Assembly: GCA_030148985.1 (NCBI GenBank)
Contig: JASBSJ010000044.1
Location: 19,007 to 83,006 of the forward strand
From: Sphingopyxis sp.
GTDB lineage: Bacteria; Pseudomonadota; Alphaproteobacteria; Sphingomonadales; Sphingomonadaceae
DNA length: 64,000 bases
Direction: 5' to 3'
Shown: positions 26,639-35,806 of the stretch, in pieces
Layout of the letters: each line of letters opens with the position of its first letter
How positions within the stretch are numbered: position 1 is the first letter of the stretch
Notes under the pieces: model-generated
The model's input: only the letters and a program-made list of their open reading frames with translations
What the model was told of the DNA's origin: nothing
Databases searched by the model: none
Program-made: the position numbers and the translations under genes

Positions 26639-28012
26639 TCAGCCGCGCGCGGCTTCCCACGCGGCAAGCGCGCGCGCGCGCGCCGCTTCATGACCGATCA
26701 GCGGCTCGGCATAACCCGGCGCACCGCTGTCCCGGCCATGGCTCGCCGTAATCTCGGCATCGGACAAATGCGCAATCTCGGGCACGAAGGCGCGAACATA
26801 ATCGGCCATCGCGAACCGCTCGCATTGCAGCGTCGGCGACATGATCCGCGAAAAGACCGGTGCATCGACCCCGGTGCCCGCGACATATTGCCAGTTCATC
26901 GCGTTGGAGCCCAGATCGGCGTCGAGCAACGTGTCCCAGAACCAGCGTTCGCCGCGGCGCCAGTCGATCAGCAGATGCTTGACGAGGAAGGAGGCCGTAA
27001 CCATCCGCACGCGATTGTGCATCCACCCCGTCTGCCACAATTCGCGCATTCCGGCATCGACGACGGGATAGCCGGTGCGGCCGCGCGTCCACGCCGCAAA
27101 GTCGCGGTCGGCATCCTTGCCGCGGCGCCAGGCGAAGCGGTCGAAAAGCGCCCGGCCGTTGCGGTCCGCATAATCGGGCATCTGGTCGACAAGGTTGATC
27201 CCATGCTCGCGCCAGCCAAGCTCCGAGCGATAGCTTTCGGCGCCGGCATCGCCGCGCTCGCCGATCGCATGCCACAGTGCGCGCGGCGAGATTTCGCCGA
27301 AATGGAGGTGCGGCGACAGGCGCGACGTGCCGGGTTGCGCGGGGCGATCGCGCCGGTCCTTGTAATCGCCGATGTCGCCCAACCAGCCCCGTACCGCGCT
27401 CCACGCACCTTTTTCGCCTGGCTGCCATTCGCCGAAATCCGTCGCCCAGTTCGGCTGCGTGGGCAGCAAATCCCAATCGGAAAGCGCGTCGGATCGCGGC
27501 CACGCATCCGGCGCGGGAATCGCGTCGGGCGCCGGGCACGGCAGCGCGGGCGGCATCCGTTCGAGCAGGCGGCGATACCAGGGCGTGAAGACGCGATAAC
27601 GCGCGCCCTGCGCGTTGGTGATGCTGTCGGGCGCGGCGAGATAATTGCCGTCGTGCAAAATGAGCTCGGTGCCCGCAGGCATGCGCTCCTCGCTCTCTTT
27701 CCACCACGGTTCGTAAGCATAGGTCGCGTGGATGCGCCGACTGCCGGTTTCGCGGGCAAGCCGCGCCAGTTCCGCGTCGGCGGCACCGCGCCGCAGGATC
27801 ATCTTGCTGCCGCGCTTGGCGAGGCTGGCGCCCAGCGCGCTCAGGCTGTGGTGCAGCCACCAGCGCTGCGCCGCGCCCATTTTCCACGATCCCGACGTTT
27901 CATCGTCGAGGATGAAGACCGGAATCACCGCGCCATCGGCAATCGCCGCCAGCAAGGCAGGGTGGTCGTGAACGCGCAGATCCTGGCGCAGCCAGAGCAG
28001 CGACGCGGTCAT
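26639..28012 (-). CDS. phrB: Deoxyribodipyrimidine photolyase
   Basis: 457 aa. The start at 28012 (MTASLLWLRQDLRVHDHPAL) overlaps the upstream gene's stop as ATGA. The N-terminal antenna (Rossmann) domain is followed by the FAD-binding helical domain with RTGYPVVDAGMRELWQTGWMHNRVRM, WDTLLDADLGSNAMNWQYVAGTGVD and SRIMSPTLQCERFA. These match class I CPD photolyases. It repairs UV-induced pyrimidine dimers using blue light. Its operon partner is a renalase-like flavoprotein, and a LOV-LuxR blue-light regulator is divergently transcribed, so light control is likely. Confidence 0.95.
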   Translation of the reverse strand: MTASLLWLRQDLRVHDHPALLAAIADGAVIPVFILDDETSGSWKMGAAQRWWLHHSLSALGASLAKRGSKMILRRGAADAELARLARETGSRRIHATYAYEPWWKESEERMPAGTELILHDGNYLAAPDSITNAQGARYRVFTPWYRRLLERMPPALPCPAPDAIPAPDAWPRSDALSDWDLLPTQPNWATDFGEWQPGEKGAWSAVRGWLGDIGDYKDRRDRPAQPGTSRLSPHLHFGEISPRALWHAIGERGDAGAESYRSELGWREHGINLVDQMPDYADRNGRALFDRFAWRRGKDADRDFAAWTRGRTGYPVVDAGMRELWQTGWMHNRVRMVTASFLVKHLLIDWRRGERWFWDTLLDADLGSNAMNWQYVAGTGVDAPVFSRIMSPTLQCERFAMADYVRAFVPEIAHLSDAEITASHGRDSGAPGYAEPLIGHEAARARALAAWEAARG

Positions 28013-28968
28013 CGACCGCCCGCCTTCAGTGCGCGGGCGGCGGCGATCGCCGCACCCAGTGCGTTGCCGCTGCTCCACGCATGTTCGACGAAACCGTGCG
28101 ACAGCCAGTCGCCGCAGGCGCCAAGCCCTATCGCATCGTTCCACAAATGACCAAGCTCGCTGCCCGCAGGCTGGCCGAACATCCAGCGCTGCGCCGCGGC
28201 GAAGCAGGGTTCGGGAACGGCGTGCCCGATCAGCGACCCCAGCTCGGACAAGAGGAGGTCGCAGACCGTCGCCTGATCGTCCGCAAGATGCGCCTCGCTC
28301 CAGCTCCAGTCGGCCTGGACGACCCAATGTTCGGGCTCGGCGCGTCCCGGCCGCGCATTGCCGCGGACGGCATAGATGACCGGGGCCGGGCCGCGGATGA
28401 AATCGGGGCCGTTGCCCAGCGACTGCCGGAACGCAAACATCGCGCTCCAGATCGGGCGCGAATGGGCGGCCATCGCAGCGCGCGCCATGCCGAAATCGTG
28501 GAGCGACAAGAGGGGCGCCGCCTGTTCGCCCGGAATGGCGACCACGGCGAGGTCGAACGGGCCGCGGCGTTCCTTTTCGCGGTGGAGAAACCAGCGATCG
28601 TCGACGCGCGACAGCGCTGTGATTGCGGTGCCCAGCCGAACGTCATGGCCGTCCGCCATATGTTTCAATGGTGCGTTCATTGTCGGGACACCGATCCACG
28701 CATCCTGCCCGGCGTCGGGCCAGGGTGCGGCGCATCCTTCGGCGTGCCAGCGCGCGACGCGCGCGCGAAAGGCTGGCGAGCGGGCGGTGAAATGCGTCGC
28801 GCCATGGTCGAACGCAATCTCGCCGCGCGGGGTTGCCGCGCGGCGCGTCGACATGCGCCCGCCGATACCGCGCGCCTTGTCGAACAAAGTCACCGCGACA
28901 TTCGCCGCCCGCAGCGCGTCGGCACAAGCCAGCCCCGCGATCCCCGCGCCGATGATTGCGGCGCGCAT
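28009..28968 (-). CDS. Renalase-like FAD/NAD(P)-binding oxidoreductase
   Basis: 319 aa from MRAAIIGAGIAGLACADALRAANVAVTLFDKARGIGGRMSTRR, a complete dinucleotide fold plus the GG motif of amine-oxidase-type flavoproteins. The track's 55-residue upstream extension has no homologous look. FDHGATHFTARSP and the C-terminal LGACGDWLSHGFVEHAWSSGNALGAAIA fit the renalase family (oxidation of off-path NAD(P)H isomers). These genes are often next to photolyase, as here with a 4-bp overlap. The physiological link is not known. Confidence 0.87.
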   Translation of the reverse strand: MRAAIIGAGIAGLACADALRAANVAVTLFDKARGIGGRMSTRRAATPRGEIAFDHGATHFTARSPAFRARVARWHAEGCAAPWPDAGQDAWIGVPTMNAPLKHMADGHDVRLGTAITALSRVDDRWFLHREKERRGPFDLAVVAIPGEQAAPLLSLHDFGMARAAMAAHSRPIWSAMFAFRQSLGNGPDFIRGPAPVIYAVRGNARPGRAEPEHWVVQADWSWSEAHLADDQATVCDLLLSELGSLIGHAVPEPCFAAAQRWMFGQPAGSELGHLWNDAIGLGACGDWLSHGFVEHAWSSGNALGAAIAAARALKAGGR

Positions 28969-29030
28969 CAGGCGCCGCCCCGGACCGACTGCCGAGCGGT
29001 GGAGGAGGGGAGAGAGAGGCGGGTGATCGT

Positions 29031-29057
29031 GGAACGCTCTTTCGCGCGCAACGTCTT
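29031..29057 (+). promoter_or_regulatory. Possible general-stress (EcfG-type) promoter before the LOV gene
   Basis: GGAAC at 29031 is followed after 16 bp by CGTCTT at 29052, close to the alphaproteobacterial EcfG pattern GGAAC-N16/17-CGTT but one base off in the -10. It lies about 100 bases before the LOV-LuxR start. Tentative. Confidence 0.3.
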
Positions 29058-29157
29058 GAATATGGGCATCGGCGCGCTCTGCCCGGCGCTGGCTCCTTGC
29101 AACAAGATGTCCCTTGGGGCAGGTCCATGACACTGGCAGGAGCGGGGTCGAAGCGGA

Positions 29158-29745
29158 ATGACGTTAAAGGCGATGATCGCGACAAGCCCGATCGCGGCGG
29201 TAATCAGCAATCCCCATCTTCCCGACAATCCGATCGTCGAATGCAACGACGCCTTTGCCGCGCTGACCGGATACCGGCCCGACGAGATCATCGGCCGCAA
29301 CTGCCGTTTTCTGACCGGCCCCGGCACCGAAGCCGAATTGAGCGACGCATTGCGCGGCGCGATCCGCGATCGCCGCGCCGCGCTTGTCGAGATATTGAAT
29401 TATAAAAAGGACGGCACGCCGTTTCGCAACGCGGTGCTCGTCGCGCCGCTGTTCGGACCCAACGGGGAACTCGAATATTTTCTGGGATCGCAGATGGAGG
29501 TCGAGGGCGACGATGGCCGCATCGACGATCGTCGCGACGCCGCACGGGCGCGCATCGCCGCGCTGACGCCGCGGCAGCGCGAGGTGTTGCTGCTGATGGC
29601 CGAAGGACTGCTCAACAAGCAGATCGCGTGGAAGCTCGGCCTGTCCGAACGCACGATCAAGATGCACCGCTCGGCGCTGCTTCGCTCGCTCGGGCTCGAG
29701 ACGACCGCCGACGCGATCCGGCTGGCGGTCGAGGCGGGATATTAG
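29158..29745 (+). CDS. LOV-domain blue-light receptor with LuxR HTH (EL222-like)
   Basis: 195 aa. The LOV/PAS domain (about residues 10-115) contains GRNCRFLTGPGT, with Cys49 as the photo-adduct cysteine, and NYKKDGTPFRNAVLVAPLFG. After a short linker (about 115-135) comes a LuxR-type HTH, LTPRQREVLLLMAEGLLNKQIAWKLGLSERTIKMHRSALL. This is the layout of EL222 of Erythrobacter litoralis, where blue light breaks the LOV-HTH contact so the protein dimerises and binds DNA. It is divergent from the photolyase operon, the obvious first target. Confidence 0.93.
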   Translation: MTLKAMIATSPIAAVISNPHLPDNPIVECNDAFAALTGYRPDEIIGRNCRFLTGPGTEAELSDALRGAIRDRRAALVEILNYKKDGTPFRNAVLVAPLFGPNGELEYFLGSQMEVEGDDGRIDDRRDAARARIAALTPRQREVLLLMAEGLLNKQIAWKLGLSERTIKMHRSALLRSLGLETTADAIRLAVEAGY

Positions 29746-29787
29746 TCGCCGAAACCCATTGCCAACGGGCGGCTGCGATCCGCCTCC

Positions 29788-31713
29788 TCAATAACGGACG
29801 GTGACGAGCAGGCGCGCACGCCGGGGTTCGTTATAGGCAAGAGTTTCGGAGCCGTTCACGTCCCACGCAAAGCTGTTGAGAAGATTCAGCACCTGCGCGC
29901 GAACGACTGCATCATTTTGTCCGAGTTTGAAACCGAACCGAAAGCCGGCGTTTACCGTCGTTTGTCGCTCGACCTTGAGCTGCGTTCCATCGAGCGAAGC
30001 GCGACTTTGCCCCGCGCGGGCGCCGACATGCAGGAGCCCGGCATCGACGCTGAGGCCCTTTACCCCCGGGATGGCGAAGTCGGCATTCACTATTCCGCGG
30101 ATCCGGGGAACGGCGACCGGCCGGAGTGGATCCGCCGCCGCGTCGTCGGCGCTGGTAAGTTCAGGGTCGAGAAGGACGGCGCCCGCCACGAGCTGCAAGC
30201 CCGGTACGACACGCCCGGCAAGCGAAAATTCGACGCCGCGATGCCGAACATCGCCGATAAAGCGATAGACATTGTCCCGCGCATCGACGCCGGCGTACGG
30301 CTTGCGGCTGTCGAAGGCGGCGAGAAACAGGCTGAGATCTTTCCGGATGGACCAGCGCAGGCCGACCTCGGCCTGCTTCACCATGATCGCGTTCAAAATC
30401 TCGTTGCGGTTCGCCGCCGAATTGGGTGCGACCCCCGCCTCTTCGAGCCCGCGCGAATAGCTTCCGAAAAGCTCGAAATCGGGCGCGATCGCGAAGCTGC
30501 CGCCGAGATTGTAAAGGAAAGGCGCTTGGGAAACCTTGTCGGTGGCGGCCGGTCCGCTGAAGCGTTTCGAATAAAATGACTTCAAGAGGCCGGCGTTGAT
30601 TCGCGCGCGCGTCCCGATCGATCCGCGGTAGCCGATCCCGAAGCCAATCTGCGTCACGCCGACACGCTGATCGGCCGCAAGCAGGTCCAGATCGGGCTCG
30701 GCAATGTCCGCGGGGCGGTCACCCAGCGAAGGTGCGTCCAGAAGCAGCGATTGCGCGCCGCCGAATCGCGCTGTCGAGCGGCGGTAACGGACCGTCGCGT
30801 CGAACCGATGCGTCGCGCCCGTGCGCGGCACTTCGAGATGGGAGCGAAGTTCGGAGGACCAGGCCGTCGATCGTTGTTGCGGCACCGCGACAAGATACCC
30901 CGCGGCGTTACCATCGCCGTCGCTTTGAAAAAACTGGGCAAACGACCGGGTCGGATCTTCCTGGCCGAACGATAGCGTCGCGCCGATTCCGCTATGCGCC
31001 GTCAGTTCGTGATCCAGAAGAAGACCCCCGATTCGGCGTTGACCCTCGTCGAACGCCCACTTCTGGCCCAGGTAATTGCCCCGCTCGATACGCGGAGGAA
31101 GCGTGCTGTCGGTCGGGATAACGCGGAATTCTCCGCGCCGCCGGTACTGATATTCGCCCGCGAACAATTGTGCGCGGGTCGCCCCGCTCGAAACGCGCGC
31201 GATGCCTCCGACAAGAAAATCCTCGCCGCCCTTGCCGCCCTGCGCGTTGCGGACGTCGAAATTGCGCGACACGCCGATCGAGTAGCTCGACCGGCCGGAA
31301 GGAGACCCGTGGCGCAGGTTGAGTTCGGCGATCGGCTGGCCATAGACGTCATAGGTCACGGTCAACAGGCTTTTTTCGCCCGGAAGCGGATCGCGCAGGC
31401 GGTAATCGACCACCCCCGACGGGCCGGGCAAAAGCGTTCCGATCGTATTATAGCCGATACGGACGGTGCTGCTGTCGATGAAGAAATTGCTGACGCCCGA
31501 ATTCTTCACGAAGTAAGTGCCGTTCAGCCGGTAATTCCCCGCGGCCTCAAGGCTGAAGCCCCGGACGGAGCGTTCATCATAGAGACCGATCGCCTCGTCG
31601 CCGCGTTTGTGTCCGAACGCATCGCCGGCCGATTTGACCGGGTTGGCGTCGGCCTGTGCCCGGGCAGTGCCGGGCGCGACACACAGGATGATGATGGCGA
31701 AAACTTGACGCAT
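29788..31713 (-). CDS. TonB-dependent receptor, short-plug type
   Basis: 641 aa with the signal peptide MRQVFAIIILCVAPGTARA. A reduced plug region contains RSVRGFSLEAAGNYRLNGTYFVKNSGVSNFFIDSSTVRIGYNTIG. A barrel of about 500 residues follows and ends LLVTVRY with the terminal aromatic. I see no obvious TonB box, and the plug is shorter and less conserved than usual; these 640-residue receptors recur in sphingomonads. Substrate unknown. It is monocistronic, between the LOV gene (convergent) and tRNA-Thr. Confidence 0.85.
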   Translation of the reverse strand: MRQVFAIIILCVAPGTARAQADANPVKSAGDAFGHKRGDEAIGLYDERSVRGFSLEAAGNYRLNGTYFVKNSGVSNFFIDSSTVRIGYNTIGTLLPGPSGVVDYRLRDPLPGEKSLLTVTYDVYGQPIAELNLRHGSPSGRSSYSIGVSRNFDVRNAQGGKGGEDFLVGGIARVSSGATRAQLFAGEYQYRRRGEFRVIPTDSTLPPRIERGNYLGQKWAFDEGQRRIGGLLLDHELTAHSGIGATLSFGQEDPTRSFAQFFQSDGDGNAAGYLVAVPQQRSTAWSSELRSHLEVPRTGATHRFDATVRYRRSTARFGGAQSLLLDAPSLGDRPADIAEPDLDLLAADQRVGVTQIGFGIGYRGSIGTRARINAGLLKSFYSKRFSGPAATDKVSQAPFLYNLGGSFAIAPDFELFGSYSRGLEEAGVAPNSAANRNEILNAIMVKQAEVGLRWSIRKDLSLFLAAFDSRKPYAGVDARDNVYRFIGDVRHRGVEFSLAGRVVPGLQLVAGAVLLDPELTSADDAAADPLRPVAVPRIRGIVNADFAIPGVKGLSVDAGLLHVGARAGQSRASLDGTQLKVERQTTVNAGFRFGFKLGQNDAVVRAQVLNLLNSFAWDVNGSETLAYNEPRRARLLVTVRY

Positions 31714-31795
31714 TTGATTACCCTCCGTTTGGAGGGCGCCGCTTGGCAGGTGAAGCCGGAACGCAATATCCGCTTCTTGCGGTCAAATATGGGAA

Positions 31796-31871
<76 letters not shown>

Positions 31872-31913
31872 GTCTTGCGCCCCCTAAGCATTTTTCGGGC
31901 GGATGGAAACATC

Positions 31914-32795
31914 TCAAATAATGCCAAAGGTCCAGCCTTCGGTACGGGCCAGGGCGTCGGATAGCGGGGTAGGGGCCCAGCGGGCCGGATCGGAAGCAAT
32001 GTCGCGCAGCCACGCGGCGGTGAGCAGCGCGTCGGCGGCATGGTCGCTGACGGGTCCGGCGATGCCGGCGGGCGGCGATCCGAGCGCGGCGAGCGCGGTG
32101 TCGAGCGCGGCGCCGTCGCGAATCTTGCTGCGCCCCGGTGCGAGCCCCGCGGCGCGCGCGGCAAGGCTGGTATAGATTTCGGCGAGCAGCGGGCCGGTCG
32201 TCGGCACCGGATCGAGCGGCCAGAGCGGGATGCGGCCGCGCAGGCGGTGGAGCAGCCGCATTCCCGAAAGGCTCGCCTTGCCGACCTGCGCCGCGCCGAC
32301 GAGGTTGAAATTGCTGACGCTCGCGGCCTGTCTTGTCGCGCGCTGATGCTGTTCGACGACGCGCAGCCGCCCCGCGCCGGGCGCGAACAGGTCGCCAACC
32401 TCGCCGCGGCCATGGCGAAAATGGCGCCGTGCTTCGGGGTGGCGCAGGAAAGCGCCCGCCTCATAATGCGAGTCGGCGCGCGCCAGCCGCTCGACGAGCG
32501 ACCAGAGCGCGGGCATGTCGGCGGGGCTTTCGTCCCATTCGGGAAAATAGCCGCCGTGGTCTGCAAAGGCGAAGGCGGCCGAAAAGTCGAAGCCGATCAG
32601 CATGTCGGCGCCGGTTTCGGCGACGCCCTCCAGCCACGCCAATATCTCGGCGCGCGACCAGATATGGCCGGGACGCACCAGCGCCGGGGCATCGCGACCG
32701 CTGGCGACGGCGAGCGCGATGCCGCGCTGGCGTTCGCCGCGCGCGCCCGACCAGTCGAGGGCGGCGAAATGGGTGAAACGACGCATTGCGGCCAT
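31914..32795 (-). CDS. Conserved hypothetical, RNase H-like (DUF429-like?) protein
   Basis: 293 aa. HFAALDWSGARGERQRGIALAV near the N-terminus, IGFDFSAAFAF mid-protein and DHAADALLTAAWLRDI near the C-terminus place three acidic residues as in RNase H-fold nucleases of the DUF429 type. That is a fold-level guess. The start could be Met1 (32795) or Met4. It is divergent from the nfu-type gene by about 50 bp. I recognise no close named family; the gene itself looks real from its conserved domain-like layout and codon use. Confidence 0.7.
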   Translation of the reverse strand: MAAMRRFTHFAALDWSGARGERQRGIALAVASGRDAPALVRPGHIWSRAEILAWLEGVAETGADMLIGFDFSAAFAFADHGGYFPEWDESPADMPALWSLVERLARADSHYEAGAFLRHPEARRHFRHGRGEVGDLFAPGAGRLRVVEQHQRATRQAASVSNFNLVGAAQVGKASLSGMRLLHRLRGRIPLWPLDPVPTTGPLLAEIYTSLAARAAGLAPGRSKIRDGAALDTALAALGSPPAGIAGPVSDHAADALLTAAWLRDIASDPARWAPTPLSDALARTEGWTFGII

Positions 32796-32848
32796 CTAAC
32801 GCCCCGATGGCGCTTGCACAAAGGGCGATGGCATCCCACATGCCCCTC

Positions 32849-33421
32849 ATGCTGATCGAAACCGAATCGACGCCGAATCCCGCGACGCTCAAATTCCTGC
32901 CCGGCCGGGCGGTGATGGAGACGGGCACCCGCGACTTTGCGAGCCCCGAAGAGGCCGAGGCCTCGCCGCTCGCGAGCGCGCTCTTTTCGCTGGGCGATGT
33001 CACCGGCGTGTTCTTCGGCCGCGATTTTGTCTCGGTGACGATCGCCCCCGGTGCCGAATGGGCCGATGTGAAGCCCGACATTCTTGGCGTCGTCATGGAC
33101 CATTTCCTGGCCGACGTGCCGCTGTTCAACGCCGCGAGCGCCGGTTTTTCGGTGCCGCCGGAGGATGCGGGCTTTGCCGACGATCCCGCCGACGCCGACA
33201 TCATCGACCAGATCAAGGAACTGATCGAGACGCGCGTGCGCCCCGCGGTGGCCAACGACGGCGGTGACATCGTCTATCGCGGTTTCGACAAGGGCAATGT
33301 GTACCTCAAGATGCAGGGCGCCTGCGCCGGATGCCCGTCCTCGACCGCGACGCTGAAAAATGGCATCGAATCGCTCTTGAAACATTATGTGCCCGAGGTA
33401 ACGGCGGTTCACGCCGTCTGA
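32849..33421 (+). CDS. NifU/NfuA-type Fe-S scaffold protein
   Basis: 190 aa from MLIETESTPNPATLKFLPG, the standard opening of alphaproteobacterial Nfu proteins; in-frame Mets at 32828 and 32840 are alternatives. An N-terminal Nfu_N domain (about 1-85) is followed by the NifU-like domain with VRPAVANDGGDIVYRGF and the cluster-binding CAGCPSST (CxxC). It assembles and delivers [4Fe-4S] clusters. It begins a conserved + strand run through the nitroreductase, tsaB, rimI, mucR and fur. Confidence 0.93.
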   Translation: MLIETESTPNPATLKFLPGRAVMETGTRDFASPEEAEASPLASALFSLGDVTGVFFGRDFVSVTIAPGAEWADVKPDILGVVMDHFLADVPLFNAASAGFSVPPEDAGFADDPADADIIDQIKELIETRVRPAVANDGGDIVYRGFDKGNVYLKMQGACAGCPSSTATLKNGIESLLKHYVPEVTAVHAV

Positions 33422-33446
33422 CCGACCCGTTTCAGGAGATTATCTT

Positions 33447-34040
33447 ATGAGCGAGCCGCTTTCCGACAGCGCCCTCGACCAGCTGTTTCGCACCGCGCGC
33501 ACCTATAATGGCTATCTCGACAAGCCGGTTTCCCAGGCGCAGCTTCACGCGATCTGGGATTTGATGAAATTCGGGCCGACGAGCGCGAACAGCCTGCCGG
33601 CGCGGATTATCTGGTGCGTGTCGGATGCGGCAAAGGCCAGGCTCGCGGCGCTCGCGATCCCCGGCAACAAGGAAAAAATCCTTGCCGCGCCGGTCACCGC
33701 GATCATCGGCATGGACCTTGAGTTCTACGAACATCTGCCCGAATTTTTCCCGCACACCGACGCGCGCAGCTGGTTTGCGGGCAATGACGCGCTCGCCGAG
33801 ACGACCGCGTTCCGCAATTCGAGCCTGCAAGGCGCCTATTTCATCCTCGCCGCGCGTGCGCTCGGCCTTGATACCGGGCCGATGTCGGGGTTCGACAATG
33901 ATGCGGTCGACAAGGAATTTTTTGCCGATCAGCCCAAGGTGAAGAGCAATTTCATCTCGACGCTCGGCTATGGCGACCCGGCGACGATCTTTGACCGCAG
34001 CCCGCGTCCGGGCTTCGAGCGTTTCAACCGCCTTGTCTGA
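33447..34040 (+). CDS. RutE-like nitroreductase / malonic semialdehyde reductase
   Basis: 197 aa. The flavin-binding nitroreductase fold of the RutE/HadB branch is shown by FRTARTYNGYLDKPVS, LMKFGPTSANSLPARI and NSSLQGAYFILAARALGLDTGPMSGFDNDAVDKEFF. In E. coli RutE reduces malonic semialdehyde in pyrimidine breakdown. No other rut genes are here, so the substrate in this organism is open. It has a Shine-Dalgarno CAGGAG, 26 bases after the nfu gene. Confidence 0.9.
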   Translation: MSEPLSDSALDQLFRTARTYNGYLDKPVSQAQLHAIWDLMKFGPTSANSLPARIIWCVSDAAKARLAALAIPGNKEKILAAPVTAIIGMDLEFYEHLPEFFPHTDARSWFAGNDALAETTAFRNSSLQGAYFILAARALGLDTGPMSGFDNDAVDKEFFADQPKVKSNFISTLGYGDPATIFDRSPRPGFERFNRLV

Positions 34041-34659
34041 CGAGCGAACGCTCGTCATCGATTGCGCCAGCGAAGCCTGCTCGGTCGCGCTGGTGGCGGG
34101 CGGGCGCGTCGTCGATTTTCGCCATGAAGTGATCGGGCGCGGCCACGCGGAGCGTCTCGTGCCGCTGATCGCCGAGCTGGCGGACGGCGGGCGCGCCGAT
34201 GCAATCGCGGTCGGCTGCGGCCCCGGAAGCTTTGCCGGTGTGCGGATCGGCGTTGCGGCCGCGCGCGCGCTCGCGCTCGGCTGGCAGGTGCCCGCGCAGG
34301 GCTTTTCGACGCTCGCACTCGTTGCGGCGGCGGCCGCCGATGCGATTGCCGAAGCTCGCGGCGCGCTCGTCGTGATGGAGGGGGGTCACGGCCAATGGTT
34401 CGTCCAGCCCTTTGCCGCCGACCTGTCGCCGCGCGCCGACGTTCGCTCGCTGCTGCCCGACGCGGCGGCGGCGCTGGACGACGCGCTGGTCGTCGGCAAT
34501 CGTGCCGAGGCGTTTGTCGCGCGGCGCGGGACGGCGCGCGCGCTGGCGGTGCTGCCCGATGCGCGCGCGTTCCTGCGCCTGCCGCCCGCCGCGCTGATCG
34601 AGCGGCCGAGCCCGATCTATGGCCGCGCGCCTGACGCCAAGCCGATGAGCGGCGCGTGA
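34033..34659 (+). CDS. tsaB: tRNA t6A biosynthesis protein TsaB
   Basis: 208 aa from a TTG at 34033 that overlaps the preceding stop by 8 bases. The ORF-track start would overlap by 71 bases and adds no homologous sequence. ASKHA-type motifs are present: LVIDCASEACSVALV and the highly conserved VGCGPGSFAGVRIGVAAARAL. TsaB forms a complex with TsaD/TsaE that adds threonylcarbamoyl to A37 of ANN-decoding tRNAs. rimI follows with GTGA overlap, the usual tsaB-rimI pairing. Confidence 0.92.
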   Translation: MSDERTLVIDCASEACSVALVAGGRVVDFRHEVIGRGHAERLVPLIAELADGGRADAIAVGCGPGSFAGVRIGVAAARALALGWQVPAQGFSTLALVAAAAADAIAEARGALVVMEGGHGQWFVQPFAADLSPRADVRSLLPDAAAALDDALVVGNRAEAFVARRGTARALAVLPDARAFLRLPPAALIERPSPIYGRAPDAKPMSGA

Positions 34660-35132
34660 CCGAGACGATCCGCATTGCCACCGCGCGCGTCGGCGATGTC
34701 GCCGCCGCGATGCGTGTGATGGAAGCGGCCTTCAACCCCGTTTATGGCGAGGCGTGGAGTACGGCGCAGCTCCTGACCTTGTTCGCGTTGCCCTCGGCGC
34801 GCGTCGCGATCGCCTGGGACGGTGAACGCGCGTGCGGCTTTTCCGCCGCGCGAATGGCCGGGCCGGAAAGCGAGCTTCTGCTGCTCGCGGTCGATCCCGC
34901 GGATCGCGGACGCGGGATCGGCAAGCGGCTGATGGACGATTGGCAGGCGTGGGCGGCGGAGCAGGGCGCCGAAGACTATTTCCTTGAAATGCGGGCCGAT
35001 AATGACGCGGTTCATCTGTATGAACGCGCAGGTTTTTCGGAATGTGGACGTCGTGCTGCCTATTATCGCGGACAGGATGGCGTGATGCGCGATGCCATTA
35101 CGATGCGCCGATGTAATGGCAATTCGCGTTGA
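34656..35132 (+). CDS. rimI: RimI-like GNAT N-acetyltransferase
   Basis: 158 aa, GTG start overlapping the tsaB stop. The GNAT acetyl-CoA loop is LLLAVDPADRGRGIGKRLMDDW. The C-terminal MRADNDAVHLYERAGFSECGRRAAYY is the RimI-type ending. RimI acetylates the N-terminus of ribosomal protein S18 and others. Linkage to tsaB supports the call. A short inverted repeat GCCATTAC/GTAATGGC spans its 3' end. Confidence 0.9.
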   Translation: MTETIRIATARVGDVAAAMRVMEAAFNPVYGEAWSTAQLLTLFALPSARVAIAWDGERACGFSAARMAGPESELLLLAVDPADRGRGIGKRLMDDWQAWAAEQGAEDYFLEMRADNDAVHLYERAGFSECGRRAAYYRGQDGVMRDAITMRRCNGNSR

Positions 35133-35239
35133 TCGGGCGTTGCGCAATTGCATCCAAAGTGGCACTAAATCCGCAGGCGAAAGGATAAACAATATTCGCC
35201 GTCCCGACTTTCGGGAAAGCCAAAAACAAGGAACGTCTC

Positions 35240-35674
35240 ATGTCCGACCCAACCGACACCAATGAAATGCTCGTTACGCTGACGGCCGATATTGTTGCTG
35301 CGCATGTCAGCAACAACAGCGTCGCCATTTCCGATCTTTCATTGCTCATCAACAATGTCCACGCGGCGCTTTCGGGCCTGGGCAGCGCGCCCGTGGTCGA
35401 GGAAAAGCCGGTGCCCGCGGTGTCGATCCGCGCGTCGGTGAAGCCCGACTATATCGTGTGCCTCGAAGACGGCAAAAAGCTGAAGATGCTGCGCCGTCAC
35501 CTGATGACGCATTATGGCATGACCCCCGACGACTATCGCACGAAATGGGGCCTTCCCGCCGACTATCCGATGGTCGCGCCCAACTACGCCGAAAAGCGCC
35601 GCGCGCTGGCGAAGGAAATCGGCCTTGGTACCAAGGGTCGCGGCGGCGGGCGTCGCCGCAAGACCAAGGTGTAA
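35240..35674 (+). CDS. Ros/MucR-family zinc-finger transcriptional regulator
   Basis: 144 aa. The N-terminal helical oligomerisation region ([37 protein letters not shown]) and the C-terminal domain [64 protein letters not shown] are textbook MucR. The zinc-finger region keeps the Cys and the His pair. MucR proteins are H-NS-like global regulators of surface, motility and cell-cycle genes in alphaproteobacteria. It has its own 107-bp upstream region and a terminator, so it is probably monocistronic. Confidence 0.95.
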   Translation: MSDPTDTNEMLVTLTADIVAAHVSNNSVAISDLSLLINNVHAALSGLGSAPVVEEKPVPAVSIRASVKPDYIVCLEDGKKLKMLRRHLMTHYGMTPDDYRTKWGLPADYPMVAPNYAEKRRALAKEIGLGTKGRGGGRRRKTKV

Positions 35675-35706
35675 GCGTTTGCGAATGATCGCCTCGCGGG
35701 GCAGGG

Positions 35707-35740
35707 AAGGGCGGCGTCGTAGGGGTGCCGCCCTTGTTCT
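35707..35740 (+). terminator. Terminator after mucR-type gene
   Basis: Hairpin AAGGGCGGC-N11-GCCGCCCTT followed by TTGTT, 33 bases after the stop. The U-tract is imperfect. Confidence 0.6.
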
Positions 35741-35806
35741 ATCCGCGGCGCGTGCCTATACACGTTAACAACGACAAACACCGCTGCAACGGCAGGAAAG
35801 GCGAGC

